A stretch of 64,000 bases of DNA from Burhinus oedicnemus (GCA_008921705.1 VFFE01007563.1:1334071-1398070); one strand, 5' to 3'. Positions 36,027 to 50,124 are shown, counted from the first letter of the stretch. Notes: generated by a model from the sequence alone, not told the origin. Numbers and translations: made by a program.

Positions 36027-37193
36027 ATCTGAGTAGGAGACCTGGGCTGTAACTCCTTATTGACTCATTTTAGAAAAGGACTTAGATTGAAAACTTATAT
36101 TCTGTGAGAAACCTTACATGCTCTGTGTAGTCGTCTGTACATCGTATAAGTGTCTTCCTCATTTCATCTGATAGGTGTTCATTGGAGAAGATATTGAATA
36201 TTGGGTTCTCTCACTTAAGGAGTGAAATTTTCAGCAATGAGATTTTTTTAATTGTTCTTTTTCCCTCTAGCCCAACAAAAACCTAAAGTATTATACAAAG
36301 TAACAATTTTAGAAAAATAAGCCGTTTCTTGTTAGAGTTGTAACAACTTACGCTCAAATCTTAGCTGTGAGAAAAGGAGTACAATTTGTGTTTTGGACAC
36401 ACTATTTGTTAGGACTGCAGAGTTAACGTGTAAGGAGTTAGATGGCAGTAGTGGTGGCAGACATATCCTCCCTTTCCTTATGTAATGCCTTTTATTTTAC
36501 ACACAAAGGAATAATTCAGATTTAGCTTTAAAAAATGTTTTAATTGCCAAAATCGAAAAAAAAAAAAATAATGGTTGGGCACTAAGCCAAAAAGTCCATT
36601 ATTTGTAAAGGTTTATCTGAGAGGAAATGACTCAAAAGCAGAACTCTGTAATGAAGATGTTTTCTTTAATGGATGAAATAATGCCACAATTGCAGTAAAA
36701 GAATAATACACAGTTTGAAAACTTAAGATGACACAGACAATTGTTAAATGAAGAAATTATTAAAATAAAGTCATTGTGTCCCTCTGTAAAGACCAGTTCA
36801 CACACACGTATATATTCATAAATATATATATATGAAATTATGACTGAAAAGTTTCCAGGAGCATATTTTGGACTTGCAGTACCAGGGATCATTTAAACAA
36901 ACTTTTCTACCTAACACAGGTATGAACCAACCTGTTGGTGTAAATAGGTTGGCTAAATTAAAGTCAATATATGACATTTGAGTAGCTGGCCCCTGGTCTT
37001 TACATCAAAGCTAATAGGCAGCACCTGTGCATCTAATATACAGTGTTCAGGCTAATTGACAACTATCTTAAATAAATAGATTGTCTCCATTTGTGGTATG
37101 CTATGTAGCAACTGGAGGAAAGTTCACGGTCTATTTCAAGCACTGAAGTGTCTTGTGTTTTTTTTACCTTAAGATAAAACAGCCAGATTTTTA
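36027..37193. other. AT-rich unique DNA
   Basis: No gene is recognised. A short CACACACAC/TATATA patch lies at 36800-36835, and a good pyrimidine tract ending TCCCTCTAG lies near 36270 with no matching downstream donor. Confidence 0.5.
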
Positions 37194-37283
37194 AGAATCA
37201 CAGGGGTTGGAAGGGACCTCTGGAGATCATCTAGTCCAACCACCCTGCCAGAGCAGGATCACCTAGAGCAGGTTGCACAGGAC
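37194..37283 (-). mobile_element. CR1 LINE 3' fragment, 90 bp
   Basis: The plus strand reads AGAATCACAGGGGTTGGAAG, then 'ggacctctggagatcatct', 'agtccaaccaccctgccagagcagg' and 'acctagagcaggttgcacaggac', after which CR1 similarity ends abruptly. It is a severely 5'-truncated copy of the same subfamily as 4057 and 40873, with only one terminal octamer left. Confidence 0.92.
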
Positions 37284-40200
37284 AAACGGTCTTTCAGGCT
37301 CTGATAGACCTTTCCCAGAGCTTCTTTTCCACCAGCTGCTGCAGAGATCAGTGGACAGGCAAAAGACTAAAGCACTCAGTTGTGTTTATTCCTTTTTCCC
37401 ATATCCAGCTAGCCCAGCTGCAGATTATTGGTGTGTTCCTGGTAGCGGGAGAAGGTGCATCAAGGAATGGCCTGTCCTCTCTATTAATAACTTTTTTTTG
37501 GGGGAGCACGAATCCAGAACATTGAGGGGAAAGTATTTCCAGTTTATGGGAGATCTCTACCATCTGTGAACATCTGATGCTTCTGGAAGGTGATGTAGAT
37601 GCAGAGCATCTCTGACATATTGAAGGTGAACTTTTTCAGTGCAACAGCAGAATGTCAAAAAAGCTGTAGACTACCATCTGGTCTCTAGTAATAACCAGGT
37701 AAAATAGAAAGACTGGCAAGCACTACTTCCCTTCCCCAAACTGTCCCATTTGCACATTAGGGTTCAGTATTTTAATTTTATTTCTTGCATTGCCCTAAAA
37801 TCCAAACACTTTCACTCACAGCATATGGAAGTTAGATTAAAAAGTGGCCTGTATGGTTTTAGACCAAGGAAATTCAGATATAAGTTAGAATATCCTGGCA
37901 TTAGCCTAAATAATCAATACTTTCTTTAAGAGTGGGTTTAAATCTGAGTTCTGGTCTTGTTTCATCATGGATTAATATGGTCAATGAGAGTCTACAGCCT
38001 TTTGAAACTGCAAAATAAAAAGCTCTGATTAACTAGCTCTTCCAAAACCAAAACAAAACAGAGAGTATGCTGCAGCCAGTCAAGACCACGTATCTCTCTG
38101 ATTATTTAATTGTGAGGAATAATGAGAGGGAGGCTGTTTGGGTTTTCTTTCTGTTCTACCTTTAGCAGAATGTCATTTTTTTACCCGAGAGCCTTTGAAA
38201 GAGCTTAAGCTTTAAATCATTTTTCTCTGATGAAAAGACTTTATGCCTTTCTCTCTGACCTCTGTATTCACTATACAATACATTTATACTTGCTTAGGAG
38301 CTTTGATTCAGGTTGAACAAAGTAAAAGGGCATCTTACTCTTAATTGACTTAGGTGTGATATTTCCAGCCCATTCATCTAAAAAAAGTGCAGAGAAAGGC
38401 ATTGTTTAGAATGAAAGATACATATTGTAACCTCTTGCTTAAGTATGGCTCACTTATATAGCTGTGTTCTCTTTTCTCTTCTCTCAACTCTGCAAATCTT
38501 TTTCACTTTGACTTTTCTTCTTCTTTTTTTTTTTTTGACAGTAACTTGTTAGCATGGTGTTTCTTCAACTTATATACATTTTAGTTTAATGTGCTGAAAA
38601 CACATACAGCAGAATTCTTGTGCAATACAATATGGATTGGTCAAAAGCAGACTACTTGTATACAGCATGTCAGATAGTTTCTCAGATAGTATCTGGTGTT
38701 ATAGGAGTACTGTACAACACAAAAAACATGGCAATACAAGCTGCTTTCTTTCTGGTGTACATTTAAGGAATCATCATCAAAGTCACTGGACTTATTTCAC
38801 ATTTTTTCAGGTCTGTATGAGAACTGAATGTGCCAATACTTTAATTTAATTAAGCTTGTGCAAGTAAAATCAAAATGGACTACATTTCCTTCCTGTTGTA
38901 TTTCAGTCTACTCAGTGACAATACACAGGCAATAAATCTGGCATAGTGCGTGTGGAATACAGAAGGCTCCGATGAGAACAAGGCAAAACCAGACATAACT
39001 CTATTGATCTTCTGCAAAATTGGAGCCTGGATCTGGAATGTAGCTTATGCACAAAAAAAGCATCACACAGATTTCAGAATAACACAACTCTGTTTGGTCT
39101 CATTCTTCACTTACTAACTACGTTTGTGGTGATGTATCCCAACTGAATCCTGCAGACTTACACTAACCCAAGCCAGTAGGGAATTTGTGTCAGTGATTTT
39201 AACAGCAGCCTTATGCATGTAAGCAAGAGGATTGTCCAGAGATTTATTGCAAACAACTAAAGTAATATTTTAAAGCAGTTCTTCATTTAAAGAGAATAAT
39301 TGTAGGAATCGGCACTCAAATTCTGGGGAACAATATTCTCAAAAATGGTCACTGGCTTGTATTCTATTAAATTCTTTCTGATACATGTGTATTCAGAATA
39401 AATTTTTTCTGTGCTGGAGTTCAGCTTTTAAAGGTACTATTCTTTGTAGCTGATACTTACAGAAGTCAAGTTTTAAAAGTAAGGTGAATTCCCAGATCTG
39501 GCTATCACAGAGGTGAAGATATCAGCAGAGTGGCTCTAGGATAGATTCTCATTCAGTATTTCCAATTTTCCTTCCTGACTTCGGAGATATCAGTCTATTT
39601 CACCACTTCAACTCACATCAGAAAGCTGGTCCCTTTACAATGTATGTGCACATAGTGCCATTTTTGCAATCACACTTTGCAAAATAGTATTCAGGTGATT
39701 GATGAATATGTTGTTAATCATCTGCCTGGAGCATTTATTTACCACAACCTTAAACATCAGAGGGACTTAAGGATATGTTGTTGTTGTCAGTTACACTGAT
39801 CTAAGCCCAGAATCATTCCTGTGAAGTCTGTGAAAGTAATCCAAAAGTACATATGTGACAGACAAACATTTCCTATCACATCTATTCGGTTAAACACTGT
39901 CCCCACCAGGTTGGAATTTTGCAGGTTAGTCCTGCAAAACTAAATTTCAATGGTATATAAAAATATTCAGCATTAAGATTGCATAGTTTAATCACCTTCT
40001 GACAGTCAGGAATACTTCCAAAACTTAGCTAGCAATGTACCATGAGCTCAGGATGGCATAATGGTCTGTTCAGGGAATTTATGGTCTTTATTACCTAGAG
40101 AATCTCTTAACTGCCTCTAACTTACACCCGCTCTGAAACAGAACCTTTCTCCTCTCCAAGATTACAATTTTTCAAAACTCATACCTGCCACTGCTATATG

Positions 40201-40872
40201 AACAAAAGAAGGATATTGCAAGATAGTTTAACAGTATGAAATTATAATCAGCTGTGGCGCACAAGGCATGATATAGCCCTAGCCACCTCCTAATTCATCT
40301 TTTTCCCTTCTTGCTCTGCTGTTAACAGTGGGGGCAATTACTTTGTCTATGTGATAGGCAATAGTTCTCTAGAAGGAATAATAGTTTAAAAACTTACTTC
40401 CTCTCTTTCTTGGGGAAAAAGGTGATTTCTAGAGGTGTTTCAAAAACCACCTTTGGGCAGGAACTTAGGACTGGATAAGATGGACAAAGATTGAGCTGAT
40501 TTTGGTTTTTAGTACCTTCTTGCTGATTAGTGTTATGGTGGATGATAAAGGTGCCACCTTTATCCCATGCTTATTTTAACTGGGTGAAAGAAGATAAGGT
40601 CTGCAAGTGCCTTCACAAATAAATAAAATTGTGTTTATCCAAGCTATTTTAAAAATAGCCTATGGAAAAATAGTACATAAGTCCAGCAGAAGATGCTACC
40701 ATTGAAAGTTACAGAATGGAATGTGAACAAGCCTATAAATTTTTCTGTCACACAGAATTTTTACATTATAACAAACTGTTTTGCATTGAATAAGAAAAGC
40801 TTAAGGGGGATCAAATTTAAGTCCATCTTGAAAAACTGCTATGGTTAAAACATTTCTGAAGACCAAAAAAAA
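37284..40872. other. Unique DNA between two inverted CR1 copies
   Basis: No recognised gene. A 98-codon ORF at 37273-37569 begins inside the CR1 fragment and has no known domain. A long pyrimidine tract with AG occurs at 38520-38541 without a matching downstream donor in an open frame. Confidence 0.5.
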
Positions 40873-41001
40873 GATGACTGGATGCCTGGACGCCATCCTG
40901 TGCAACCTGCTGTAGGTGTCCCTGCTCTGGCAGGGGGGTTGGACTAGATGATCTCCAGAGGTCCCTTCCAACCCCTGTGATTCTGATTCTGTGATTCTGT
41001 A
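40873..41001 (+). mobile_element. CR1 LINE 3' fragment with octamer tail
   Basis: This is the sense orientation of the CR1 3' end: 'gatgcctggacgccatcctgtg', 'caacctgctgtaggtgtccctg', 'ctctggcaggggggttggac', 'tagatgatctccagaggtcc', then CTTCCAACCCCTGTG and the ATTCTGTG-type octamers to 41001. The octamer repeat is the known 3' terminus of CR1, so this end is intact while the 5' side is truncated. Confidence 0.95.
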
Positions 41002-44000
41002 GATGTCTGCTCATTGAGTTACTAGTGTTCTTTTCACAAGCATGTCATCTTCTCCATTGAATTGGTAACCCAGAATATTTTATTTTTAAATGGTTACCTG
41101 AGGTAGTAAAAATATAAGCCTAGAGGCCACTAGAACAGTGAGGTGCTATTTTTCAATCATAGGGTGGAACTTAAATAACCCACATAGTAATGTTGAAGTT
41201 CAACAGACATAGGCTATTAATTGTGCCTTTTTAATACAAAATATTTAACATAATGTTAAGTATACAGTGCAGGACTGCATATTTGCCTGGAAAGAGAACT
41301 AATGCTGCGCACTATCTATGCTGCATGTTGTAACTGTAAAATGCAGTACAGTATTATGTGATGAGAAAGCACTAGTGACATTGCCAAACAAAGGTGAAAA
41401 TAAAATAGTATTTTCTTCCAGTTCTCTGCCAGTTAAGAACTTCTGGGCTCAAAATCACCCTTATATCGTAAGTATTTGAGAAAATATATTAGAATATCAC
41501 TCAGAGCAGGAAATCAATGTAACAGAAATTTAAAACTTATTTACTTCAATATGAATTCTGCTATTATCTTTGGCTGAAAGAGAATTTCACTATCTGAGTG
41601 AAATTCAGGTTTTGTATGTAAAACTCCCATTAACTTCCATAATGAAATATGAAAAATGTTACCATCCAAGTATAGGTGCATTTTTTTGAGCTAGAATGTG
41701 GTGAAGATGTAGCTGTTGCTAGTAAAACTGCTTTAAAACACCACCTAAAGGATAAGGGGAAAATACTCTAATCATAAATATTTCACTTTCCACAAAATTT
41801 TTATTCAGAAACAAAAAAAAAGAAGCCTGAAATAAATAAAAAAATATCTTTTTCATCTGCTCTATGATAAAATCTAAAGTGTGACTATCTGTCCATATGC
41901 TCCTGTGATGTGCATGCCAGAAAGCATATAGGGATTTTCTTTAAAAAGTGTCTTCTGTGCATAATCTATAAATCTCTGCATGTATATTTGGTGTATTTCA
42001 ACAGAAGAAGCCTTGCAAAGAAGATCCCTTAAAAGGGACTGCATAAAAGCAATGAAAAAAAGTTTTTTTCAGAGAGGAAGGAAATACAAGAAAAAGCATA
42101 GGCCAGGGCACAAAAGATTACATTTTACCACTGTTGAAGTAAATGCCAATATTGGAGACCACTTTACAAGACATTCTTTTAAAAAGTCATGCTGCTGGCT
42201 AGCAGGCTAATAATCTTTTTAACTAGAAGGTATTTACAAAATAAACATCTTCAATTTTGTATTTCATAGTAACTCATATAATGATAGTGAAAAAATTAAT
42301 AATAACGGGCTGTGAACAATAAAATGTGTAACTCATGCAGAATACTTAATACGTATTCTGTAACATCTCATCTCAAATTCTGTGTATTTTTCATACCGGA
42401 TTGCTATATCTTAGCAATCCAATAAAATAAGAGACATATTTATCTGCAGTTACCTTGACCAGTACTAACTGCCATGAATGTTATATGAGTACTCATCAAT
42501 GATTAAATGAACATCACAGTGTCTTGACATCCGTTTTTATTAAGGCTGGAGCCCTAGATGATACTTAAATGATTTGTCTATTTTCTAATGCAAGTAGCAG
42601 AACTTGAACTGTGCTCATTAGTATTAGCTTTTGGGATGCTGAAAATTTAGCAGAATATTATATTCTCTTGTAATTATGTTCATTGAAATCGTAGCATTTT
42701 AAGGGGAAAAAAAATCAGAAGCCTAGTTTGCACTGGAATACGAATATGGGTTGCAAGGGAGAAATCACAAACCCCGCATGTAGTGACAGGGAGGAGAGAC
42801 CACCCCATCCATCTCCTCAGCTGGAGTTCATGGGGCAAGCCCATGCTGGCTGATATTCTGTATCCAGGAGGGGACAGACACATGACAGTGCAGTTGGGTG
42901 AAGAGGAAAGCTTGGTGCAGGGTTGCAGATCTCAGATAGAGTTGTTGGAAAATTGCTGCAGCTGCATCAGAGAATGATGGTCTTGCCTGTAAAGGCTTGT
43001 GATCCTGGGAATGTCCTGCCAAGCCATGGGGCATTCAGTTGCACCCCATGTGGTGCTATTTTCTATAGCTAATCTTTGTGCATCTTTCTCTTCTCCTATG
43101 CAAAAGCACATAAAAAATTCAGGTGCCATGCTGACTAACATCTTTTCAGTTTTTTGAGAAAAAGATGTGCTTTTAAAGCCTATATTTTTTTTTTCCCCTT
43201 CTGTTAACTCTTAGTCTTAGTTAGGACTCTTGACTTATGATCCCATGGGTTTATGGGCAGGGCTCAGCATGTCGTCACTTGTATTTTGCACCTAGTTTGT
43301 CTTGGAACAAAAATGGGGGGGAAAAAAAAAAAAAAAAGAAAAAAATCTGCCTAGTTTTCTAGTATCCCAGTATTGAAAAGTGCTTACCCTATTTGGAAAG
43401 ATTTTTTTTTCCTTTGTGTTGAAAGACAAGGAAAAATGTATTTGTTGTTGTATGCAGCTACCTATCACCATTATTATTGTTGTTCTCGTAAAATCTCTCT
43501 TTTTTTATAGTCACCTACCACCACTTGCTATAGGCATTTTGCACAGCTATGTTTTTTTTAGGGAACGGTGGCAGCATCGCGTCAATTTGCTATAGTAATT
43601 GCTGAAAACAGCCCATCCACCAATGTGCTCAAATAAGCCCTGTTAAAGTATCTTGATCCTTTCCTGTGTTCATTCCCCTGGGAATTCCTATAGCTATGTC
43701 TATCCTGAACGCAAGAATCTGCTGCCCGTAGTGAAGAGGTGGCTGTTATTTTCTGAGCTGTTGTCGTTCCCATAAGAGACCAACTCACCAACGCCATGGT
43801 TTGTTAGTCGCTTATAATATCTAGCTCTTCCAAACGAGACTCGGACAAATACAAAATAGGCATTCCCTGCAAGCTGAGTTCAGCTTTTGAAGAGTAAACA
43901 AACATTTCATTAAAATGGCCTCACTAAAGACAGGCAGAGAGATCTGAACTGAGCTGTCACCTTGTATTAGTCACACCCATAAATTCTGCCATGTTACAGT

Positions 44001-45268
44001 GCTCACTTGCAGTATCCCAGAGAGCTTGGAAGAGGCAATTCTTCAGGTTTCCCGTTCTTTGTTTTGGAGTTTTGTCTGGGGGGAGGTTATCATCTCCCTT
44101 GCAATGTCCAGTATGTGTTTGCTTCAGGACTGCCACACTCACTTTGTGTACGTGTACTCAAATACTGATCCTGACGGCAGTAATTTCTGTTAGGCCAGCG
44201 CAGATAAATATTTTTGTTAGGAAGACCGCTTTTTCTGTATCAGCTCCTCTCCTTTCAGGTCTGAGACATAGCATTTCTGATGTTGACGGTTTCCAGGTCT
44301 TTTGGATTCTTTTTCCCCCAGTAGCAGTGACAGTGAGTTCAGTCCTCACATTCACTCTGACAGCCTGACAACCGATATCACCAGGCCGCAGCTAGGAGTG
44401 GTTTATTACTTTTAGTAGGATTTATTTAACTCAGCCTCACAGCCTGAGGGGGTGGGGGAAGAGATTTAACTCAAAATTAATTTCTTGTAGGAGTCCTTTT
44501 AATATAAGAAAAATGGACAGGAAGAATATGGAGACAGGGCAGAAAAGCAATGGTTGGAAAAGCATGTAATGTGAATGTGATTACTAAATGCAATGAGTCA
44601 TGGAAGTGGGCTTGGTAAAACATGTATGAAACAAAAAATAGAGGAAAAAGAATAGCAACAGACTTTATAACATATATGATAAAACCTCTGTGTCTGCGAC
44701 TTTAATGGAGTACAGGCTGGATGTTTTCTTTCGAAGTATATCTTTGAAAAAGGACATTTAAACCAAAGCCTAGGTGACTAATTCTTAAAGTTTTTCTTTC
44801 CAACAAAAAATTGAATAAAACCAGCTTTTTATTAAATAAATATTACTTTGCTTTCCACACTGAAATGCTGTATTGTTTTCCAAATGAATAAGGGGGGAAA
44901 AAAACTTGTGATGTTTTAAAAAACAGCCATAAAAGTAAGGAAGGATTAAATTGAGTTTTTCATGGCTTACTTCTATGAGCCCTTGTTAAAGAAGATTGTG
45001 TAAACAATGAAACTCTAAGAGCCCTATTCCAAATTCAGATACAGTTCCCAGCCCAGTCCTCCTGTCTGATCAGGAATTTTCCTCTCTAATCTGGGCCATC
45101 AGAAAGCAATCATTTCTTCCACACAAACCCCTGAGTCCCAAACAAGGAAGTTCTTTGACGCTGCCTTTCACTGCTCGTGGTAAAATTAATTTATTCTTCA
45201 AAACTAAACAAGAGAAACAAATGGGATGGAAATAGATGAACATAATTAGAAAATATGCTAATCTCTAC
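41002..45268. other. Unique DNA, no gene recognised
   Basis: Mostly AT-rich. Two GC-richer patches, 42780-43100 and 43990-44400, contain ORFs on both strands. The 125-codon plus-strand ORF at 43991-44368 is the longest in the window but is overlapped by others and has no motif, signal peptide or splice context that I trust. A poly-A tract lies at 43322-43337. Confidence 0.5.
42398..42420. repeat. 9-bp perfect hairpin with 5-nt loop
   Basis: GGATTGCTA (42398-42406), the loop TATCT and TAGCAATCC (42412-42420) form a perfect stem. No T run follows, so it is not terminator-like, and no RNA gene is recognisable around it. Confidence 0.6.
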
Positions 45269-45417
45269 CTTTTACATAATTAGCACTGGAGGACTTTTGT
45301 GCTTTTTCCCTACAAGGATTTTTTTCAACCGGTGAAGCTTTCATCTCACTACATAATGGACTATCAACTTTCTCTGATACTTCAATTGTTTCTCGGACAC
45401 ATGGACCATCCAGTCTG
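45269..45417 (-). CDS. Candidate internal coding exon on the minus strand
   Basis: On the minus strand a branch-point-like TACTAAG and the 3' splice site CTTACTTTCTCAG precede a 149-nt segment that ends AAAAG|GTAGAG (donor GT at 45268-45267). The first base completes a codon, 49 codons are open and one base is left over (phase 2 in, phase 1 out). The peptide is hydrophilic, beginning RLDGPCVRETIEVSEKVD, with 3 Cys and many Glu/Lys. The open frame also continues upstream to an ATG at 45509, giving an 83-codon ORF with a hydrophobic stretch, which would be an alternative reading. The donor has A at +3 but lacks AAGT. The peptide is unrecognised. Confidence 0.2.
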
Positions 45418-48400
45418 CTGAGAAAGTAAGCAGTGCTTAGTAAAAACGCAGAGCAGGTTCCAAGGAAGTAGAATTTTCTTCCCTTGCAGGGCTGGGGAAT
45501 GCTCTGCATTCACAGGGAAGCCTTTCATGTTTATGAAGTTTTATTATTTATTATTAGTAAGTAACATGCTGAACAAAGCTTAAACAGTTGCCAGAGACAT
45601 GCAGCGTCTCCTTGAAAGTCAACATGATGGCAAGCAATTACCTCCAATAATAATTGTAGTAAGACAAAATTACTCCCACACCTGTCCTCTAAGGATGCTG
45701 CAAAAAGAAAAATGGGATTCCTTTTGATATTCCATGATTTCCAGGTTAATATCTGCAGTGAATTTATCTTGAATCAGAATAGAGTAAGTGGGGGCCATGT
45801 AATCACATATGAATGATGGTATTTTGTGACACATGTGCTTTGTTCAGCACTATTAATGCTCTCTTCCCCACACCTAAGCTCACTTTTGACCTTCAGTAAA
45901 TCTGTAGTTGGCTACAAGTAAATAGAGCTTTGGGGTGGGACCCGGTTTTGTGCAGGTATCGTGCTTGGAAAGAAAGTCACCAGGAGAAAGGCTTTAATCT
46001 CCTGCTTATCTACCTGTAACTTTCTGACCGTGTGTTAGGAGACCATTCAGATATGAATGGATGATCACTTGGAAAGGCAAACTAATCAGATGTTTTAAAG
46101 CCACTGTCATATATTTCTGCAAGGAGCTGTGAATATAGAGTAATACCTGTTAAAAAAACAGCTGCAAAAGAAAGAAAACAATCTTGGACATAGTATGAGT
46201 TTAGGGAAGGAGCTTAAAACCAGTTTTTAAACAGCTGCTGGTGGATTAGCAATGATAACGTGACTACCCACGATCTGGCCACATAACCTCATTTTCCTGT
46301 ACAGAGCAAGATCTGTCAGAGGACCAAAATACTTGAAGACCCCTCATATTCACCATCTTTATCAGTGAAACTTCATCCTTTTGCCTCTCCCCTTATAAAG
46401 AAAATGGCCTGTTAATGTTCAATAAATACTTCAAGATTAGCATATTGCTCAGCAGAAAAGAGAGGGGTCCCTTGGGAAATGAATGACTGCAGGACCGGAA
46501 GCCAGTATACAGCACTTCATCATCTGTGTATCATTGCACAGAGTCTATGAGCTTTTGCAATGCTTAGATTTAGAGACTGCAACAAATCTGAATAAATCAG
46601 GATTCTGTCAAAATTGCACTTGGTCTGTACAGAAACGTTGTCAAGAAATCCAGATATATAACCTAAAAACCATCCTGAATCAAATAGTTTGAATAAAAAA
46701 GAGACATCACTGCCACTAATCTGGAACTCTACTATTCAGATCTTGCAGCTTGTACATTAATGTGCCATTCTGTACCTTATGCCAGATCTGGGCAGCTTCC
46801 TTTAAAGCCATGCCCTCACTTGCAAAGCCAAAACAAGCTACCTTTGAGCTTTCTATATCATATATTCACAAACAATTTAAAGATTTTCTCAAGGAAAAGA
46901 TAAAGTCTGGGGGACATATCCCATCTCAAAATAGAAACAGGTGTTTGTATAGGGTAGAATTTATGCTTCAAAGTGTAATTTCTACTGTGTTTGCCTCTTT
47001 GCCTTTACAAAAGGCATAGTATGTGCCTTATGTAATTTCAGTGTAACTCTGCTAGGGCTTAGAAAGGTAATTATTGGATAGTGTAAATCATTTCAGCTCA
47101 AATTACTTCATCTGATATAGTAACATATGTGATATTTTAAAGACTATCTTTCTCCACCGTACATACTTTTCATTTAATTGCAAACATTTTAGAATAAGGG
47201 ACCTTCTCTGATCTTAGCCGGCCCTCGGAATGAGCGTGTCTTCCCAACCACAATAATTTTTAAATCTACTGCCAGTATCAATCTGGCTTGACAGATAGTA
47301 CTCTGAAGTGATGATGAATAAAATTGATAGATGAATGGGCACAGGAGATTATGTGGCCCAGCTGAGGAAAAGGTCTACAGGGCAAGTTTGCACCTTTTTT
47401 GCATAAAGGAAAAAAAAGACTTTTTGAAATTTCAAATCAATTAATTTTTAGTTGAAACTCACACCTTCTTCAAAGCCAAACCAACTCACCACAGGAAACA
47501 AGTCCATAAAATACAGCTTTTAGCTATAGGCATCAGAGAAGTGCTTGCAACTTTTAATTTGTCATGCAAAATTAACAGGAGACAGGGACATGCTCCACAA
47601 AGAGAAAGGAACCTTCACACTTACTAAAATTGTGTGCTCTGTTACGGAACAGGTGTTTTTGGAAGGGAGGAGAAAAAGCAAAGTGCTACTTGAAAAAAAT
47701 TTCTACTTTCATTTCACAAATGATTGACAGCTTTTTATCAAATTTTGCAACATAATTTCTCTTAAGCGTTTCGCCCCTGAACGTATATGCTTATAACAGA
47801 TTCCTTAATTGAGGCATTATGAATACAACTTTCTAATGCCATATGTACACAATGTAATTACTGGAGCATTAACATAAATGTTCTGTTCAAAGCTGTAGAA
47901 CAGTTTCAATGGACCCGTGTTTCATGGGCTGGACTAACAACTCTGAATAAACCACCATTCGGGCAAATATGTTTTGTGCTGAGTCACTGAGTAAAGACCA
48001 TAATTGTTATTTTTTAAGTTGGAACAAAGTCCCATTAGTTGCACTTGGATACTCTGAGGTTGAAAATGTTCCAGGTATGAGAAATATCACAAAAAGAAAG
48101 GATTTCTGAAATTCACAATAATGGGAGTATTAGATGATCTAATTCCATCAGCTTTTCATCATTTAAGGAGACTGAATGATGTCAGGAGAATCACCACCTA
48201 AGCCCATATCTAGTACTCTTTCTTAGTCCCTGTTCTTTACAGCTGAGGTACATATGTTCACATGACTGATACAAGTGCTTTTCTACTACAGTTGTGTCTT
48301 ATGTAACACAAACAAAAAATAAAAGTTGACACACAAATTGGAAAACTGAGTTGTTTCTAAATACCCATGAATCTTCCCTGAACAGATTTTCAGTGTAATC

Positions 48401-50124
48401 CAGAAATTAAATTATTGCAGTGGAATTCAAGAAAGCTGAGATATAAGTTTGTCTCTGGCTCCCAGGTCTCCTTGGGTGATCTTGAATGTGTCACCTGAAT
48501 TGGCATTCAGAAGCACACAAACACTGCCACATCTGCTATGAGGAAGTAAGGTGCTTAATTCAAGCTTCTGGTTTAGATTCTTGGACTACAAGTCTTATTT
48601 TTTGCTTATCATCCCCCAGCTATTTTTTCAGATTTCTAAGATGTTTAAGGACATCCATACTATTCCATTCTCTTCTGTTCTATTTTCTTAAATACATCTT
48701 TTACAATTAGTTCTCAAAACTGAAGTCAAAGGCTATTTTGATTAGTGGAAATACTGAGTTTAGTGGTTTTCATTAATTTCTCAGTGTTAGCTGATGTAAA
48801 CATAGTTCTCACTCTCAGTTGTTCTCTGTCTTTAGCACAGCTTCTTATTCCACCGTGGTGGCCTCAGGAGAGGCACAATGACAACCGCATAGTTCCATGT
48901 TGCTGCAGTGGGAGCATGGTGTGCCCTATGCTTACAGGAGCCTACAGCCTCACAGGGCTGTGCACCGCATCTGTTGTAGAAGGTGAAAGGGTCATTATTG
49001 TACTGATTTTTAGAGCCTGAAATGTATGAATAAGGGTCCCCAGAATTACTTATTTGTACAAGTAAGGGTTATAATTTTAAAAATAATTTTATTTGAAGTT
49101 TTTTACCTCAATCAGGAATTAAAGATTTAAATAAGAAAGTCTGCAGCCTGCTCCATGACAAAGAAGACCTACACGTGGTTTGTAATATGATGACTCTTGG
49201 ATCCTAAAATCAGAGAGGATTAACATAAGTGTCCTAAATTAGGAAAGCAAGGTAATGGAATACCATCTCTGGAGGTAACAGATGTGAAGTGTAGCAAAAA
49301 CTGAAAGAGGCCGAAGCCACATCGTAAGGGGGGCAGGTTTGGGAGATTTTAGTTACTAAACTCTGACAAATATTTACTTACCCATGTACCAACTTTGATT
49401 TCTGAAAGGTTTATAACTTCACCAACTAAGATGAATTTTCATGAAGATGGCAAAAGTTAACCCTTGCCAGTTGCAAATACTTGTTCTGCAGTGTAGAGGC
49501 AGTACAACTTTCCAAAGATACATACAATTTTACACTGAAAAATCTAGTATTTTGCCCTCAGTAGTATCTGAACTAATTTAGGTGAGTATATAGGTGAATA
49601 TAAAGTAATGCTCACATAAAAAGGTTTATGGCTTTAGCAACGTACTTTAACAAACTTTTATGGTCCTGGCTAAAATTTTCACAATAATCTTCCCATTTAT
49701 GTGACAAACAAATGTTCTTATTTGGTTATAGCTGTAATTTCTTTTTAACATGACTCCTGAAGGATTAAAGGAGTTTGTTAATTTTCAGTGCTTTTGGAGC
49801 AAGGGGCTTGATTAAAAAAAACAGGTTGAGAACTCCATAAAGTCTTGACTTTTTCTAACTCTGAGGATTCTTTCTACCTGAAAAAAGCAAAAGGTTGCTC
49901 TCTTTATTGAATTTATTCTAGGATAACAGAAGAATACAAATAACAAACAAACTACAATTAATCATTTGGCTAATCAGAGACAAGATAGTAAGTTTGGGAC
50001 CCTATTCACTCTTTTTGTCAGAAATAAGTTTGGGTATAACTATGAATAACCAAGGAATGCAAGCATTACTTAAAAATGAACTCCTTGCAAATAGAGACAA
50101 TTAAGTAATTAATAGCAACACCTG
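45418..50124. other. Unique AT-rich DNA
   Basis: No TE or gene is recognised. The block 47770-48060 is rich in homeodomain-type TAATT cores and is discussed in the findings. ORFs of 60 to 91 codons (for example 46750-47019 and 48745-49020) look random. Confidence 0.5.

Noticed and set aside
43991..44368. 125-codon plus-strand ORF, longest in the window
   Set aside because: Overlapped by ORFs in other frames and on the other strand, no domain, low-quality peptide composition for a globular protein.
48450..48520. Text resembling the 'tgtgaccttgggcaagtcac' part of MIR
   Set aside because: Only a short loose match, with no A-box region or core downstream.
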